A stretch of 64,000 nucleotides of DNA from Marinibacterium sp050389775 (GTDB lineage: Bacteria; Pseudomonadota; Alphaproteobacteria; Rhodobacterales; Rhodobacteraceae): NCBI RefSeq assembly GCF_050389775.1, contig NZ_CP177144.1, forward strand, positions 1,550,001 to 1,614,000, in the 5' to 3' direction. Below, one piece after another: positions 62,870-64,000 of the stretch (within the stretch, counting starts at the first letter, position 1; the number at the start of each line of letters is the position of its first letter). The notes beneath the pieces are model-generated. The model ran no database searches. It saw only the letters and a list, made by a program, of their open reading frames with translations, and was not told the origin of the DNA. The position numbers and the translations under genes were made by a program.

Positions 62870-63793
62870 ATGTTTGCATATATCGTCAAGCGCATCCTGG
62901 GCGCGATCCCGACCCTGCTGTTCCTGGTGGTCGCGGCCTTTGTCATGATGCACATGGCCCCCGGCGGGCCTTTCACATCCGAACGCAAGCTGCCGCCCGA
63001 GGTGCTGGCCAATATCGAAGCCCAGTACGGGCTGGACCAGCCGCTGTGGAAACAGCTGTGGGATTACGTCACGGGCATCGTGCTGCATTTCGATTTCGGC
63101 CCGTCCTTCCGCTACAAGGACCGGGACGTGAACGACATCATCGCCCAGGGCTTCCCGATCTCGCTGACCTATGGCTCGCTGTCCTTCCTGGTGGCCACGC
63201 TGATCGGCGTCAGCCTGGGTATCGCCGCGGCGATCCGGCACAATTCCTGGGTCGATTACTTTGCCGTCTCCTTGGGTATCGTCGCCCAGGCCCTGCCCAA
63301 TTTCATCATGGGCCCGATCCTGATCCTGACCTTCACGCTCTGGCTGGGCTGGCTGCCCGGTGGCGGCTGGAACGGCGGGCAATGGCAATACCTGATCATG
63401 CCGGTCATCGCCCTGTCGACGTCCTACATGGGCAACATCGCCCGGCTGACCCGCTCGTCGATGCTGGAAGTGCTCAATTCCAATTTCATCCGCACGGCCC
63501 GGGCCAAGGGCCTGCCCGCCCGTTCCGTCATCTGGCGCCACGCGATGAAACCGACCCTGTTGCCGGTGATCTCGTATCTTGGCCCGGTCTTCGTCTACGT
63601 GCTGACCGGCTCGGTCTTTGTCGACCTCTATTTCTCGACGGGGGGGCTGGGGCAATCCTATGTCAACTCGGCGCTCACCCGCGACTATGCGGTGCTGCTG
63701 GGGGTCACGATCCTTTACGGCGCGCTGACCATCTTCGTGAACCTGCTGACCGACCTGGCCTATGCCTGGTTCGATCCCAAGATCCGCTACTGA
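62870..63793 (+). CDS. oppB: Oligopeptide ABC transporter permease OppB
   Basis: 307-residue inner-membrane subunit with six hydrophobic segments, starting MFAYIVKRILGAIPTLLFLV. The EAA loop that contacts the ATPase is in RTARAKGLPARSVIWRHAMK near residue 208-227. PGGPFTSERKLPPEV is typical of OppB. Pairs with OppC (next gene, 11 bp downstream). Confidence 0.95.
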   Translation: MFAYIVKRILGAIPTLLFLVVAAFVMMHMAPGGPFTSERKLPPEVLANIEAQYGLDQPLWKQLWDYVTGIVLHFDFGPSFRYKDRDVNDIIAQGFPISLTYGSLSFLVATLIGVSLGIAAAIRHNSWVDYFAVSLGIVAQALPNFIMGPILILTFTLWLGWLPGGGWNGGQWQYLIMPVIALSTSYMGNIARLTRSSMLEVLNSNFIRTARAKGLPARSVIWRHAMKPTLLPVISYLGPVFVYVLTGSVFVDLYFSTGGLGQSYVNSALTRDYAVLLGVTILYGALTIFVNLLTDLAYAWFDPKIRY

Positions 63794-63804
63794 GGGAGGC
63801 GCAG

Positions 63805-64000
63805 ATGTTTGGCAAATCCGACAAGGCCGCCGACCTCGCCGGCGAGGTCACCGATCACACCGCCATCCAGGGCCGGTCGCTGTGGCGCGACGCCCGGGAC
63901 AGGTTCCTGCGCAACAAGGCCGCCATGGCCTGTGTCTTCGTGCTGGGGCTGATCGTGGCCTTCGTGATCTTTGGCCCGCTGCTGGCGCAATGGTCCAACG
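63805..64000 (+). CDS. oppC: Oligopeptide ABC transporter permease OppC (N-terminal part)
   Basis: First 65 residues visible before the window ends: a cytoplasmic leader (MFGKSDKAADLAGEV) then SLWRDARDRFLRNKAAMACVF and a first membrane segment, the usual OppC opening. GGGAGGCGCAG precedes the ATG. The frame is open to the window end. Confidence 0.9.
   Translation, partial: MFGKSDKAADLAGEVTDHTAIQGRSLWRDARDRFLRNKAAMACVFVLGLIVAFVIFGPLLAQWSN

Overview
The window looks like chromosome of a high-GC alphaproteobacterium, most likely Rhodobacteraceae (roseobacter-like). The pointers are a class I lysyl-tRNA synthetase, an NDUFS4-type complex I accessory subunit, DUF4864, DUF3309 and Hint-domain proteins, a nadD-dacB pair, a Rhodobacteraceae-style REP transposase with its palindromes, and uniformly GC-rich third codon positions. 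No taxonomic marker was searched, so this is inference from gene content.

Layout. 1-28,290 is ordinary backbone: a metallo-beta-lactamase fold enzyme (cut by the window edge), gltX, a gamma-glutamylcyclotransferase-like protein, the divergent tesA / ybbA-ybbP group, an L,D-transpeptidase, a cold-shock protein, a DUF3309 micro-protein, a REP-associated transposase with its REP palindromes, ettA, nadD, dacB, a TerB-like protein, lysK, DUF4336 and DUF4864 proteins, a large beta-helix protein, a ParA-type ATPase, a hemerythrin, two related secreted unknowns, a small lipoprotein, uvrB and the NDUFS4 homologue. 28,290-45,670 is an accessory island of decayed DNA and insertion sequences (an intact IS3-family element abutting a broken IS5-family copy). 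Its two intact very large genes are a DUF4011-helicase-Vsr-like nuclease protein (1,964 aa) and an exonuclease-RecQ-UvrD fusion (1,855 aa). Together they look like a nucleic-acid-targeting defence module and are the best candidate here for an undescribed system. A small ORF with a Cys-Cys-Cys-Gly-Gly tail in the left part of the island looks like a RiPP precursor. 45,670-64,000 returns to backbone: yacG, tRNA-Phe, a 2,398-residue autotransporter, a TonB-dependent receptor, a Hint-domain protein, a TPR-glycosyltransferase, RidA and the start of an oligopeptide ABC transporter operon (oppABC).

Non-coding structure. Three intergenic regions hold strongly degenerate tandem arrays with periods of about 24, 30 and 12 bp (7351-7602, 57255-57650, 60348-60443). 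A 13-bp perfect stem with a CCUCCUCCC-bearing loop (27685-27750) resembles the anti-Shine-Dalgarno small RNAs of alphaproteobacteria. The TonB-receptor start is a GTG whose ribosome binding site sits in one arm of a hairpin.

How it fits together. The right part is rich in envelope functions (autotransporter, outer-membrane receptor, peptide import, secreted Hint protein); the left part is housekeeping translation, NAD synthesis, wall remodelling and DNA repair. The island adds helicase/nuclease functions and is flanked by transposon scars.
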